DNA of 64,000 nucleotides from Isoetes taiwanensis (GCA_021234155.1 JAJEKV010000009.1:6623546-6687545); one strand, 5' to 3'; shown: positions 30,756 to 42,115, counted from the first letter of the stretch. The notes: generated by a model not told the origin, from the sequence alone. Translations and numbers: made by a program.

Positions 30756-33700
30756 ATGGCTACTGCACCTAAATTTCCTACACTTCAAGCTTCTGCTCCA
30801 CGGGATCCGGCTCTTTTTGAGTCAGTGACCTTCTCGACACCCACTTTTCGCGAAGCCCTCGTTGGCCCGAGTCGTGAAGTCGCGGAACGTCAGCAGCTTT
30901 ACGAATTCTCACAAATGGACCTCCCTGCCCCAAATCCAGAGCAATTGAAGCAGTTCGTCGCTCACATAGTCAACAGCCCGGAAGGCTATGCTACCATGGT
31001 CGATGGCACCACCATTTTGCTTACTCAGTCCCTGATTTCTGAGGTATTCCATATTCCTTTGCAAAAACCTTCCTTATCTTGGGCTGCTTTACAGGATATC
31101 GATGTCACTCAGTTTGGCGCTGTTCCTTATCAAGCCAACATGCATCGCCTCACCAATATTGCCAAGTCCCACGACACTTTTGTCAAGTTTCTGTGGCGCA
31201 AATTGCTTGGGTATTCCATCAAGAACACCCATATCAATAAACCATTCTACAATGTTGTTACCACGGCCATCCGCTCCACTAACAATATTGATTGGCCACA
31301 AATGCTGTTTTTTAGACTTCTTCATGAAGTGGATCGCCTTCGGGCTGCCCCCTCCTCCGTCTTTGAAGCCTCCGTGGGTGGCCATCTTCAAGCTCTCATC
31401 TGTCATTACCTTCCTCATCCTGGGACCCCTTCCATTTCTCATGCATCCACTCAGCCATCCTTTCATTCACTTCCTCCAAATCACCTGGCTGGCACTTCAC
31501 GCCCTTCTTCTTCTGGTCATGTCCACCACAACGCCACGCATGTCACTGTCTCCTCTTCCTCCACAGAAAACCATGCCTTCCACTTCTCATCATGTCTCTC
31601 AGACATCCCAGACAAGGCAACCATAGGGCCCTGCACCTCCACATCCTCGCCAGCTCCTGTATAAATATCAGCAGGATGTACAGGCCGTTGTCCTCAAGTT
31701 ACAAGAATCCCAAGAAGTTCTTATGAATGGAGTCCAAGCGTCCTTGGAGGCATCGGATGCTGTTCACAGGGATCTTCAGGTTGCCAACATGCAAGTTCAA
31801 TCCCTGGAAGACAAACTTCAAGAAAAGCACGAGGCTCTCTTAAAGGCCCGTGAAGATCTCAAAAGTGCACAAGATCAGAACAGCCTACTTGCTGATCAAC
31901 AGGCTCAGTTGCAGTCCTCCATTCAGGAATTGCTGGAGCACGTCAAGACCAGGGATAACCTCCTAGGCGACAAGGACAAAGACCTTGCCAAACTTAACAC
32001 CTTGTATGCAGAACTTTCTCAGAGTTACCGAACTCAGGTCCAGGATCTTACAGAACGTGATGCTCGCATCACTCCCTTAGAAGCTCAGCTTTCCACGCTG
32101 ACCACTCAGCTCACGCCTCTCCAGGATCAGCTTACGGAAGCTAAGAAACAGAAGGTCATTGATGACGCTGAGATTGCAGCGCTTCGCCTTCATACTCCTG
32201 GGCCATCCTCTTCACATGGCCCGCTCTCACAAAAACGAGTCCGTGATCAATCACGTCTTCTGCTCGAAAAGGAGAACCGGATCCGTGACCTTGAACATCA
32301 GCTCCAGCAAGCTGTTCAGTCCACTGAAGAAGCCCAAACTAAACAAGAGGGCTACATAAATATCGCTGTTCACATGTCTGTGGATTTTCCTGTTCCTTCC
32401 AGTTACCTGGATTATGTAGTTGCCCGACGCCATCTCTTTCTTCTGAAATGGTACGCGGCAGATGGTCAGGTTGATGCCCAGATGCGCCGTGAGGATTTTC
32501 TCCGGATTTGGCCAGACCTTTCAGTAGAAGACAAGGGTTTACTCTGTGCCCTCCTCGTCTTTGACCTCATTCATTGTGAAGACCCTGATTTGATCACCTT
32601 CAGAGTTGTTCAGCCAATGGCGTACATCTTTCATGACTTCTATCTGGCTGATACGCAAGACAAATTCAGCGATGGGGCACATCAAAACTTTCAAGGTGAC
32701 GCACAGGCTCATTGGTTGTTATTAGATAATAACCCGTATCTCAAAGATCATGATCAAAATCACGCTCTCAATCAGGAGTACATGCCAGAGCTTGCTCGTC
32801 ACTTACCTCTATGGCAAGCTGAAACGCTGGAACAGGTACGGAAGAATCTTGCCCATCCAGAAGATCTTCCGTTTGCCCAAGTTTATATGCAGCACTTAGC
32901 CGGCTACAATCAATTACGTGCCCTTCTGGACAGCAAGACCATTCCAACGGGTTGGGTTAATCCTCCTGTCTACACTCAGCTTTCTGCTTCAGAGTGGGAC
33001 CATTGGTGCCGTGCTCTTGATCAGGATCTTGTTCGTGAATTCCGGGGCATGGCTCAGCAACCCACGCCCATGGGCATGGCTCCTTCTCCATATGCTTCAT
33101 TAGGAGTCCCTCCACGCCCACGGTTCCTCACCTCTGATTGGCGTCTTCCCTTTTGGACCAAGGTCCTGGATGGCCACGCTGGGTGGACTCCCCCTCAGAT
33201 CTCGACGGATCTCCGGTGGGATCCACGATTTGTCAGACGTTCCAATTGGGAGGATGGTGCCACTTTGGACTCTACTGAAAATTGGATCTATATTGCAAAT
33301 GAGCGTGGTTGGCAAAAGCCCGCTGATGCTGTTCATGGCCTTGATGCCTTCTTACAGAATGCCGCCACCTCACCAGATCCTTCTATTCACCGTCAAGCCG
33401 GCTTCTGTGCGGCTCTCAAGTGCATCCTAGTAAGCTCCTTAAATCGGCAGCGTCCCATCTTTTATTGTAACCCGAATGCCAGCGTCAGTGCTTTCGGCCT
33501 TCAGACCTGCCTTCTCATGGAGTGCCAGTTCACATGCTGGCCTTGAAGATATGGTGCGCTCTAAATTCCTCATGGATGCAGATCCTGCCCTTGGGCTTAC
33601 CACTCCAGACGCTCTTCAAGTACGACAGGATCTCATTGGCACTTACCACAATGGAGCCCGTCCTCATTCACGTGAGGATCACTTTCAGACTGCCGGGTTC

Positions 33701-33931
33701 CTGCCTTCGGAAACACTTCCTCCTTTTCTTCACTCTGAGTGTCGTTTGGTGGTGGGGAGTGTTAGTCCTGTACCTCCAGGAACAGGACTATTCATGCATA
33801 TGACGGACCAAGTCAAGGCTAAGGATCTGCAGTCAGGCACGGGTCAGTCATCAAAGGCCCCGCAAAAGACCAAGCAGACCACGCAGTCAAAGCCCTCACC
33901 TGCCGTCAAGAGGAGGCGCTCAGACAAGTGA
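30756..33931 (+). pseudogene. Large extra ORF downstream of integrase, running into 3' LTR
   Basis: Three frames joined by frameshifts form one protein-like region of about 1,050 codons. Part 1 (30756 to about 31580): MATAPKFPTLQASAPRDP, LYEFSQMDLPAPNPEQLKQF, FLWRKLLGYSIKNTHINKPF, resembling in general pattern the extra proteins of some plant gypsy and other retroelements. Part 2 (about 31627-33510): a long coiled coil (LQVANMQVQSLEDKLQEKHE and following), then a globular part (VVARRHLFLLKWYAADGQVD). Part 3 (about 33510-33931): ends inside the 3' LTR with a basic tail AVKRRRSDK resembling a nuclear localisation signal. Position is that of env in Athila-like elements, but I see no membrane segment or signal peptide. 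Function unknown. Confidence 0.72.
33748..33759 (+). promoter_or_regulatory. Polypurine tract, third element
   Basis: GGTGGTGGGGAG abuts the 3' LTR start. It lies inside the coding frame of the extra ORF. Confidence 0.7.
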
Positions 33932-34352
33932 TGGCTCGTCACAGCCGGCGTCAGCGTCAGCGTGATTCCAGGCACTTCAAGAGGCACCGCCAGCATTCCT
34001 GCAAATCAGGCCTCCTTCCAGGAGTCGGCACCGAAATCAGTCAGAGTGTCTATATTGGGCCAAAGGCCATTGTACTATATATATGAGTACAGCTAGCACA
34101 TGAGTTTTTAGATGAGTTTTGAGTCTTGTCTCACCTCAGTTTTCTCTCGATTACGAGAGCTCATGTATCTTCATTGACATCAAGGAAGTTGTTCTCATGA
34201 TTGTGATCTCATTGTTCTCTTCTTGTTTCTGTTCTCTTTTTCTTGTTCTTTTTGTAAATCCCGCGTGACATAGTCCCCGGATTCTCCTGTTAGATCCAAG
34301 TGTCCTCACAGAGGGCTGTCTTGCAGGAGTTCCCGAACCCAGACCCCAAACA
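33760..34352 (+). repeat. 3' LTR of third gypsy element
   Basis: 593 bp, near-identical to the 5' LTR apart from scattered substitutions and small indels. It is followed by the target duplication TGCCG. Confidence 0.94.
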
Positions 34353-34357
34353 TGCCG

Positions 34358-35900
34358 CATGCATCATATGGCGAGAGACAAAATTCTTATGCACATTAAC
34401 GAGAGATAATAAGAGTCATCTGGTAACAACTTGGTTTAAGCCTTTCCGGTGAATTGTTATATTCCGAACAAATTACATGAATTTATCCTTATTTCACTCC
34501 GTTCGATTGAATGATTAAGTGCTAGGTAACTCCCATCAGGGGGTTCACATTTTGGTGGTTGTGGCAAAGCTCTAAGCAATGTCACCAAAAATTTCAAGCC
34601 CAAAAATTACCCAAATAAATTTTGACATAAAAAATAAATTTTAGCATTGCTAAAAATTACTCCTAAATGAATTGAAGATGTGCTCGTCTGATAACACTAA
34701 GAAAAGATATAATAGAACTTAGAACAAACAACTTGATTAGATGGTTTATTTGGTCGTAGCTATTATCCAGCAATCTATCCAGCAATCTTAATTCTCTATT
34801 ACCATGGAAGCTTTAAGTTCATACTACAAAAAGCTACAGAAGGATAAACTATCTAAAGAGTTATTAATGCAATCAAACCACTTCATACTTACACGACATC
34901 AAAACCTAAATTGTGAAACACAATAAAGAAAGTTGACAACTTTCCTATTATTAGTCTAGTTATCTTGACAAACATGGACTGAAATTTAGATGTAGACTTA
35001 GGTAATCTTTTGAACTTTTTAGCATCATGACTCTCCTTCAAATTATAACCATCTTTCAAATTATGACCACTTTCATTTGCACCGACTGCACAATTCTGAA
35101 TGACGCTTCTTCGAATCATGACCTCTTTTCTTCAAATTATCCTTTGCACAATTGCTCAATTCTGAATTTTGAGTGTCTTTTACGTCACTCGACAACTTAT
35201 GTCCCTTAATTGGATGTGGAGTCTGCAAAGGTTGCTGCTTCTCTTTTTTCTTGCAACGCAAGATCCCTACATATGCCTCCCTTTGTAATTTTTTCATAAT
35301 GATCATTACATTTATATCTTGGTTGAGACTTCTTTTTGTTATTGAAATAACAAAAGTGTGTGTTTGTGGAATGGCAACATAGGCATGAAGACAGTTCGTC
35401 ACTTGCGCCTCCATGTTATTGGTCGTTCATTCATCCCTTTTCATTCTGAGCAATATAAAACAAATATTACAACCCAATCTTACAATATAAATCTCAAAAA
35501 AACTATAGTATGTCCCAGTGCCTTGCCTAAAGAGATAGCATTACTCCTTAGAACGCAAGGAAAAGAAGAATATTACTCCTCAGTATAACTTTAGCATCAT
35601 CTTTTATTATAATCTTATAACCCGATATAATTTTAGCATCATCTTAGCAACAACTGAGGTTAACATTATTAAAATCGCTATTTTTAAATTAGCTCCAAGA
35701 TCCCGTGAGTATTGACCTGATTCCTGAGTTTAGAATTTAACCATGAGGATTATAATACGCTATATTTTTAACCATAAAAGAATGGACACTTTTAACAAAC
35801 GGGCATTTATTCATAACAAAGGCCACTCTTTCTAATATATCCCTGCAAATGACAACTGAAAGTGTCCATTTTTCGGTGAGCTCAAGACACTTATTTATTT
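34358..35900 (-). other. AT-rich region with faint coding-like minus-strand pieces
   Basis: Two minus-strand frames (35414-35073 and 35119-34889) read HTFVISITKRSLNQDINVMI, GILRCKKKEKQQPLQ and repeats of a Lys/His/Asn-rich unit (NLKKRGHDSKKR, SGHNLKDGYNLK). They may be transposase or host relics, but no family is recognisable. The rest shows no feature. Confidence 0.3.
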
Positions 35901-35987
35901 ACGAAGCACATATTCTCTTGTTTTTTCCATCTATAACTATTGGATTGTCATCCATCACATCTATTTAATGGCAAGTCTTCTGATCTT
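35900..35987 (-). pseudogene. EML-locus copy A, exon-3-like fragment
   Basis: Matches the intact exon at 51335-51460: both share CTATTGGATTGTCATCCATC, the antisense of MDDNPIV. The copy then breaks at the left edge of a LINE insertion near 35987 and resumes at about 40775. It is a decayed duplicate of the EML-like gene at 51-52 kb. Confidence 0.65.
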
Positions 35988-35989
35988 TA

Positions 35990-37495
35990 AGGTTTGCAAG
36001 CAGAATTGCTTAAATTGGAGGGGGGAAAGGGGGTAAGGGGAGAGTGGGAAAGGGGGTACGTTATTGCTTCAATCATCACTGCTCTTTTAAATCAATCTTT
36101 GCAAGAAGGATTGCCAATAACTTGGGCTATTAGTAAGGTCGTACCAATTCAGAAAGCAGGTGATAAGGATGACTCTTCTGATTATCATGTGATCATGGTC
36201 AGTCCCATATTTTTCAAGCTCTTAGCCAGTATTATTAAGAAGCAATTGACATCATGGGCTGAATATACCAGTACATGTTGTAGTGTAGGCAGGCTTTGGT
36301 CTATGCTATTCTAGGATAGATCATATTTTCACATTGCGCATGCTTATTGAACATAGCCAAAGCTTGAAACAAGACCTCTATATATGCTTTGTAGATTTTA
36401 CTTCTGATTTTGATACAGTACCTCATGGCCTTCTTTGGCAGCGCTTGCAAGCACTGGGATTCCAAAAGATCTTCAAAGTGTAGTTTATCGGCCCTATGAA
36501 AGGAATTTTGCTAAGTTTCCAACATCAGGTACCCAAGTCACTAGCGATATTGGAGTACATCAGGGTTGCCCTCTATCTCCTACACTCTTTGGCTTGTATA
36601 TTGATCAATTAGAAGAATTGGAGGACGCCCACATTTGGCACACTAAATCATCAGGCAACTTATATATGTTGATGGCGTTTCACTTATGGCACAAACATCT
36701 GCTAGTATGCAACAACATTTACATGCTCTACATAGTTTTTGTGAGAACATAGGCCTGCGCGTTAATCTCCACAAGACCAAGCTCTTGGTAGTTCAATATT
36801 CTCAATATATTCTTCTAGTTTTGCATTACGATAGCCATGAATTTGAAGTTGCAGATAGCTACAAGTATCTTGGTCTAGAATTTCGTAAGAGCACACTTTG
36901 GGAACAGTGTATTACCAAGTGTGTGACTGTTGGCTAGAGAGCACTTTATGCAATGCAAAACAATCATTTTTGCGTAGAGATTCATGATTGGTCACAAAAG
37001 CCCACTTGTTTCAGGCTTTGGTAGATTCAGTATATAGTTCTAAAGTGTAGGGGGGCTGCCATTAGTGCTAGTGCTTGGGAGAACTTGGAATGGGTGCAAA
37101 AGTCCTTTCTCACTTATAACCTAAGAGTTAGAACTACAGTGCCCTATATGCTATTCTTTTACAAGAGACAAATTTTTTGCCTCTTCAATATTCTGCCATG
37201 AAGCGCCATCTCCACTATATCAACAAGCTGCATCACATGGATGATGATAGGTACCCTCTTCTCGTGCTTGCCATGGCTGAATCTCCTCAGCAATGTTGGA
37301 AAGAGCATTGTAATCCATGGTTTGCCTACTAGTCTACGCAATGGAACACCGCATGGTGCTTACTAGTTCTGATCCCGAGCTTTTGCAACAATATCTCAAT
37401 GGTCATTTTCTCAAAAGATATAGGATGCAGTTGCCTTGGCCCAAGTTAAAACTGGTTATTATCATGCACATGCACTTTGACACCAGGACCACAAG
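35990..37495 (+). pseudogene. LINE A, reverse transcriptase part (5' fragment)
   Basis: A decayed non-LTR reverse transcriptase. Legible blocks: SLQEGLPITWAISKVVPIQK, FVDFTSDFDTVPHGLLWQRL (motif A), DIGVHQGCPLSPTLFGLYID (motif B), YVDG at 36665-36676 in place of YADD, GLRVNLHKTKLLVV and YKYLGLEF. Many stops. Its C-terminal part continues at 40556-40760 on the far side of a second LINE. Confidence 0.88.
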
Positions 37496-37498
37496 CTT

Positions 37499-38188
37499 AT
37501 GGACTTTGACATCATGAACAGGCAAACAGAGGACAGAGCAGAAGCCAATGCTAAGGGAGAGCTACTACTTGAGATATGCTCGACCACAGGAGCCATTATA
37601 GCCAACGGGGTACAGAAATGGGACGGGTCAGGGAAGTACACAAGCCAGAATGCACATGGGAAAAGTATAGTGGACTACGTGATACTGAATGACACCTCAG
37701 CAGAAATGATATCGGGATTCACGCTCCAGGACTGGCCGGTCGGCAAAAGAGAGAGCCACAGACCCATACAGCTAACACTTATGGGGGAAGGATACACCCC
37801 GAAAGGTACGCAACAAGAGACAGAGGAAATTAATGGGAAAATGAAAATATACGGCCAAGAAAAGAAAATAGATGTATTTGTACAATACATTCAGGAAGAA
37901 ATGGGTAAATGGAACTGGGAAGCACACAGAGCAGACGAGAATGGAGACAGGCTTAATGACATAACAGTAAAAGTAGCAGTGGAAGTATTCGGAAAGAGAA
38001 AAAGAAAAAGAGGGAAAGATGCGTTCAAAACCTCGAGTTGGTATGATGACGATTGCAGAAAACAGAAAAGAAGGGTCAGAGAACATAAAGGGAGGGAAAC
38101 ATACCAAGCCGAGAAAAAAGTATACCTCAAAATGCTGAGAACAAAGAGAAAAAAAGAATCTGCTTCAACACCAATGGGGGCTGGCTAA
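37499..38188 (+). pseudogene. LINE B endonuclease C-terminal part
   Basis: 230 codons. It reads IMNRQTEDRAEANAKGELLL, SIVDYVILNDTSAEMISGF and GKRESHRPIQLTL, where SHRPI corresponds to the SDHxPI catalytic box with an Asp-to-Ser type change in the alignment. A basic region KRKRKRGKDAFKTSSWYDDD follows. The frame stops 50 bp before the reverse transcriptase ORF and shifts, so the two ORFs were probably one. Confidence 0.82.
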
Positions 38189-38240
38189 GCTCCCCAAAAA
38201 TCAACCCCTGAAATTCGAAAGGGCTCCAAAAAGAAAGGAC

Positions 38241-40286
38241 GTGGAAATCAGAAAAGTAGTAGTGCACAAGAGGAAATTGGGACGTTACGGTTGGGAGAAA
38301 TACTTGGAGAAACTTTATAAAACAGGGGCATCACCAGCACCGATACCAGAATTACAAGGGATGGACAAACCGTGTTTTAATACACAGGAAGTGATGTTGG
38401 CATTGAATAGAATGGCAAATAATAAAGCCCCAGACCTATACGGGTTAACAGTGGAACTACTAAAGAGTGTAGATACGACAATCGTAAAGCAAGTGACAGA
38501 TATTTTTAATGGTATCATACACACAGGACTACCATCCAGGTGGGCATATAACAGGGTGATACCCCTACACAAGGGAGGGAGCAGACAGGAACCGGGAAAT
38601 TACAGAACTATAATGGTGAGCTCCATTTTTTCAAAATGGTTTGGAAAAGTTCTAGACAACAAGCTGAAGAGTTGGGCAGAGGGGGGAAATCGGAGAGCAC
38701 AAGGACAGGCAGGGTTTAGGCCGGATCACTCAACAACAGACCACTTAGTGACACTCAGAATACTGACAGAACAGAATAGAAGCCAAGGGAAGAAAATAAT
38801 ATGCTGCTTTGTGGATTTTAGGAAAGCGTTTGACACAGTCCCAAGGGAAAAGCTAATACAGAGGCTCATAGATATGCAGGCACCAAAGGATATGGTGGGG
38901 GCAATTGCGAGGTTATACTATACTGTGTACGCGAAAATGGAAGAAGAAGGAAAAGCGATAGATTGTGACACGGGGGTCAAACAGGGGTGCCCACTATCTC
39001 CCACATTATTTGGGATATACATAGATGCCCTACAGGAATTTATAGCAGAACAGCAAGGGGACACAGACGCCCCTACCCTAGGGAACACCAAAGTACCCAT
39101 CATGCTATATGCAGATGACTTGAGCATGATGGCCACAAAGAACAAAGGGATGCACAGGTTACTTAAACTGTTAGAAAATTTCTGTGAGAAGACAGGGTTG
39201 ACAGTTAATCTCGGAAAAACCAAAATAGTCTTTTTCGGGCAAAAAGGGAGACATAAACCGTTCAGATACTTGGGAACAGAACTAGAAGAATCAACAGAAT
39301 ACAGATATCTGGGATATGACGCACATGGCACAGGAAAATGGGCCAAAGGGGCAGACACAAGATTCCAAGCAGCCATCGGAAGCTACTACAATATGAAAAA
39401 TTTCTGCAACAAAAGCAGGATAATAAACTGGGGAATTAAATGCTACTTGTTCAGTGCAGTAGTTGCAACTACACAGCTATATGGGGCGGAAGCCTGGGGG
39501 CCAGGGCTGACGGAGAAAAAGTGGGAAAAACAGGAAGGGATTTACAGACAATGGCATAAGCAGGAATTTAAACTGAGAACGAATACACCACAAACAACAA
39601 TAGTATATGAGACAGGGCAAAAACCGATGGAAGTAAGGGCATGGGAAAGGACCATAAGATATCTTATAAGGAGCAATGCAGGCGGGAAACCAAGCAAGCT
39701 AGCAAACATTGCGATCAGAGAATCAGCGAAAGCCCACATAATCGAAGGAAACGGGTGGTTCAGGGATGTAGCAATATGGACGAGGAAATTGGGGATGAAC
39801 TTGAGCGACCTCATCACTGAAGGGGAATGGAAAGACGAGTGGGCGGACAGAGCCACGCACACATGGCTGCATAACCACACGGGCCCCAAGACAATGTGGC
39901 TTATGACAGTTTTTAATCCGGGACAACAGATAGGGCAACAGATGTACCAGGACGACATAATAGGAAAAGCCAGAAGAGACACTCTAGCAAGATTCAGAAT
40001 GGGGAGTCACGAGCTGAGGATTGAAAAAGACAGATGGCGAGGGATAGAGAGAGAAGATCGAATATGCAGAATCTGTGACAAAGGGGAAGTGGAAGATGAG
40101 AATCATATGCTAAATGACTGCCCGGTATATGAAAGCATCAGGAATAAGTACAGAAAGATAGGGTGGGGTCAGCCCGTACACATCATAATGACAAAGTCAG
40201 AAACAAGGAGGGACCTGGCAGACGCAATACGGGAGATGACGGCCAGGCACAGAGAAGAACACAAAGAAAAAGGGTTTCTGTTATGA
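38241..40286 (+). CDS. LINE B reverse transcriptase, 681 codons open
   Basis: A long open frame with all polymerase motifs: LNRMANNKAPDLYGLTVELL, YNRVIPLHKGGSRQEPGNYR, IICCFVDFRKAFDTVPREKL (motif A), GVKQGCPLSPTLFGIYIDAL (motif B), MLYADDLSMM with YADD at 39108-39119 (catalytic), KTGLTVNLGKTKIVFFG and YRYLGYDAHG. The C-terminus carries a zinc-finger-like CRICDKGEVEDENHMLNDC. The ORF is complete from its first Met but lacks the upstream endonuclease, so the copy is probably immobile. It would act in the nucleus by target-primed reverse transcription. Confidence 0.9.
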   Translation: MEIRKVVVHKRKLGRYGWEKYLEKLYKTGASPAPIPELQGMDKPCFNTQEVMLALNRMANNKAPDLYGLTVELLKSVDTTIVKQVTDIFNGIIHTGLPSRWAYNRVIPLHKGGSRQEPGNYRTIMVSSIFSKWFGKVLDNKLKSWAEGGNRRAQGQAGFRPDHSTTDHLVTLRILTEQNRSQGKKIICCFVDFRKAFDTVPREKLIQRLIDMQAPKDMVGAIARLYYTVYAKMEEEGKAIDCDTGVKQGCPLSPTLFGIYIDALQEFIAEQQGDTDAPTLGNTKVPIMLYADDLSMMATKNKGMHRLLKLLENFCEKTGLTVNLGKTKIVFFGQKGRHKPFRYLGTELEESTEYRYLGYDAHGTGKWAKGADTRFQAAIGSYYNMKNFCNKSRIINWGIKCYLFSAVVATTQLYGAEAWGPGLTEKKWEKQEGIYRQWHKQEFKLRTNTPQTTIVYETGQKPMEVRAWERTIRYLIRSNAGGKPSKLANIAIRESAKAHIIEGNGWFRDVAIWTRKLGMNLSDLITEGEWKDEWADRATHTWLHNHTGPKTMWLMTVFNPGQQIGQQMYQDDIIGKARRDTLARFRMGSHELRIEKDRWRGIEREDRICRICDKGEVEDENHMLNDCPVYESIRNKYRKIGWGQPVHIIMTKSETRRDLADAIREMTARHREEHKEKGFLL

Positions 40287-40555
40287 ACGCCAGAGAGGCG
40301 CAACATAAACACCCTGAAAAAAGCTCAGCTCAAAGCTGATTGATAACGACGCGCCCGTGCACGGCCATGAAGCCGATCCAAAGCTGGGTGCCGGTATTAA
40401 TAGAGAAAAGTCAAGCCTTCAGAAAAGGCTACATTGTAAATCAGCATGATGTGCTAGAAGCACCCGTAAGGGAGCTCGCCCATGCTACATAAGTCCACGG
40501 GCCTCAGGGTACAAGGGACAATAATGTATCTATCTATCTATCTATCTATTTGCTT

Positions 40556-40765
40556 GCTTCCTTATCCAGGAAAATGCTTGTAGCTTTTGCATCAATTCGC
40601 ACAGGGTCCCATAAGCCCAGATTGAGACAGGTAGATGGAAGCAACTCAATTTCCACGTGAAAGAGATTATGTGCATGTTGTTAGTTACAGGTTATTGAAG
40701 ACGAAAATCGTACTCTTCTAAGGTATCATGCTTATGAGATGGTCAGGAATCATTATTTCACCTTA
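40556..40765 (+). pseudogene. LINE A C-terminal fragment beyond LINE B
   Basis: Reads ASIRTGSHKPRLRQ, then after a one-base shift RWKQLNFPRERDYVHV, the tail seen in related non-LTR elements just before the C-terminal zinc region. It follows directly on the TCTA tail of LINE B, so LINE B split LINE A here. Confidence 0.7.
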
Positions 40766-40779
40766 GCATTCCATTCCAT

Positions 40780-41150
40780 CAATTTACCCATTCCTATATC
40801 TCACCTTCAATGTTCATACCCTAGCATATACTATGTGTCCCCTATTATAATAAAAACAAAGGAGTAAAGAAAAGGTAATGGTCATGCTAATACAGTGAGT
40901 TCTCTTAAATGGTAACATTTGATTTTTCAACTTTGTTTCTGAAAAGATTGCAGTGACAAAAACGATTCTCCCACTTGCATTTATTAGAACATGATATAAT
41001 ACGCTTCTTTTGCTCTTAGAAACTCCTTTTCCATCGAAGTCACTGAGTAGCATTAGAATGATTAGTATCAGTAGTGAAAGACATTGTGTTGGTCCCTGCT
41101 CACAATAAAAGACCATAACATGTCAGTAGTTGTTTTTTGTTCTAAGAGTT
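40780..41150 (-). pseudogene. EML-locus copy A, exon 2 and intron remainder
   Basis: About 370 bp match 51545-51955 with many substitutions and small indels (shared runs include GGTAATGGTCATGCTAATAC-like and CCACTTGCATTTATTAGAA). The exon 2 counterpart near 40785-40850 has stops in place of the tyrosine and tryptophan codons of the intact copy, so it is non-functional. Confidence 0.75.
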
Positions 41151-41227
41151 GCTTTTTGTTACATATCATGCTCAGAATATGCAGGGTAGTAAGGCTTTTC
41201 ATCTGTTGCAACAGATGCATGATGCTT

Positions 41228-41664
41228 GTATTTAGAGTCCAGGATGTAGTATATTTGGCCTTTCTTGGTGGTATATCTGGCCGCCCATTATTTGCTAGGT
41301 GGTATATCTTGGCAGAAACAATGGTATATCCAGCCAAAAAGAGTGGGATATCCGGCCCAAAAATGGTATATTTGGTCAAAAAGTGGTATTTTTGGCCAAA
41401 GCCCAGGCACAAAGCTACTCGGCAGGGCCGAGATTTTTGGTGGGATCATTCTTGCAGCTTCATGAGTGGCCTAAACTGGCTTCAAAAGCCCTTCAAGCGC
41501 TTTGACTGCCTCCTTAACACTACATTGATGAAGAGAAATAGAGTCGAATCAATCAAAATGGCTGGTTCGGAGCTTGAAACTGTGAAGTGCATAATGGCTG
41601 ATAACGGATGACCAGATATACCACCAAAACAGGTCGGATATTCCACGTCCTAGACTCTAAATAC
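41228..41664. mobile_element. Foldback MITE with subterminal repeats
   Basis: Arms 41228-41280 and 41612-41664 (53 bp each) are inverted repeats about 83% identical by eye, outermost GTATTTAGAGTC and innermost GGTGGTATATCTGG. The left side continues with at least five degenerate copies of a 20-25 bp unit like GGTATATCCGGCCAAAAA up to 41400. No transposase. Target duplications are unclear. A 175-codon frame across it is produced by the repeats and is not a gene. Confidence 0.8.
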
Positions 41665-42115
41665 GATAGCCTATGCATCATAACTCCTGATGCACTTGCA
41701 GAAGGATGTTAATATGCATTCTTGAATTTTGAATTTTTTATTTGACATGTTGAAGATAATAAATACTCATTTGATTCAAAGGTCTCAGAAATAATAGACT
41801 CGAAGATTCCATTTCAACTATACTTGGAAATCTATCATTTACTGACAAACTGTACGGTTCAGAGATTCCTTGCCGATGTGCAATGATCTTTTGTATTTGA
41901 CATGCAAATGTATACAGATATCTCTATTGTAGCATGCTTAGCGGACCAATTCCGCCTTAACTTGAAAACGTGACAAGGCTCTCTTTCTATAAGCACAATT
42001 TCCTAAAGTTGCAAAATAGCAGAGAATGCTTGGTTATTGACTCATTCTCTGATGTTCTATCCCGAGCATGCAGTTGACTTAACTGGGCCTCTTTTGCATT
42101 CACTGCAAGTCATGT

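Larger units (their letters stand above)
23472..34352 (+). mobile_element. Third Ty3/gypsy element with large 3' extra coding region
   Basis: LTRs at 23472-24056 and 33760-34352 begin TGTTAGTCCTG and end CCCCAAACA. The 5 bp target duplication TGCCG is perfect (23467-23471 and 34353-34357). Inside are gag with three zinc knuckles, protease, reverse transcriptase, RNase H and integrase in Ty3/gypsy order, then about 0.7 kb non-coding, then about 3.2 kb of extra coding sequence on the same strand that continues into the 3' LTR. Single-base frameshifts and two stops break the proteins. LTRs are highly similar, so insertion is fairly recent. Confidence 0.95.
37496..40550 (+). mobile_element. LINE B, 5'-truncated, TCTA-tailed
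   Basis: A second non-LTR retrotransposon inserted into LINE A. It starts within the endonuclease at DFDIMNRQ (the GDFN motif minus its first residue), as expected from incomplete reverse transcription. Its 3' UTR (40287-40525) ends not in poly-A but in a TCTA repeat at 40526-40550. It is A-rich and T-poor on the coding strand, unlike LINE A. The better-preserved ORF implies younger age than LINE A. Confidence 0.88.

Noticed and set aside
37675-38130. Several minus-strand Phe/Ser-rich frames over the LINE B endonuclease
   Set aside because: Shadows of the A-rich coding strand; the plus frame carries the recognisable motifs.
41084-41611. 175-codon open frame on the plus strand
   Set aside because: It runs through the inverted arm and degenerate repeats of the foldback MITE; the repeated tripeptide-like pattern comes from the DNA repeats.
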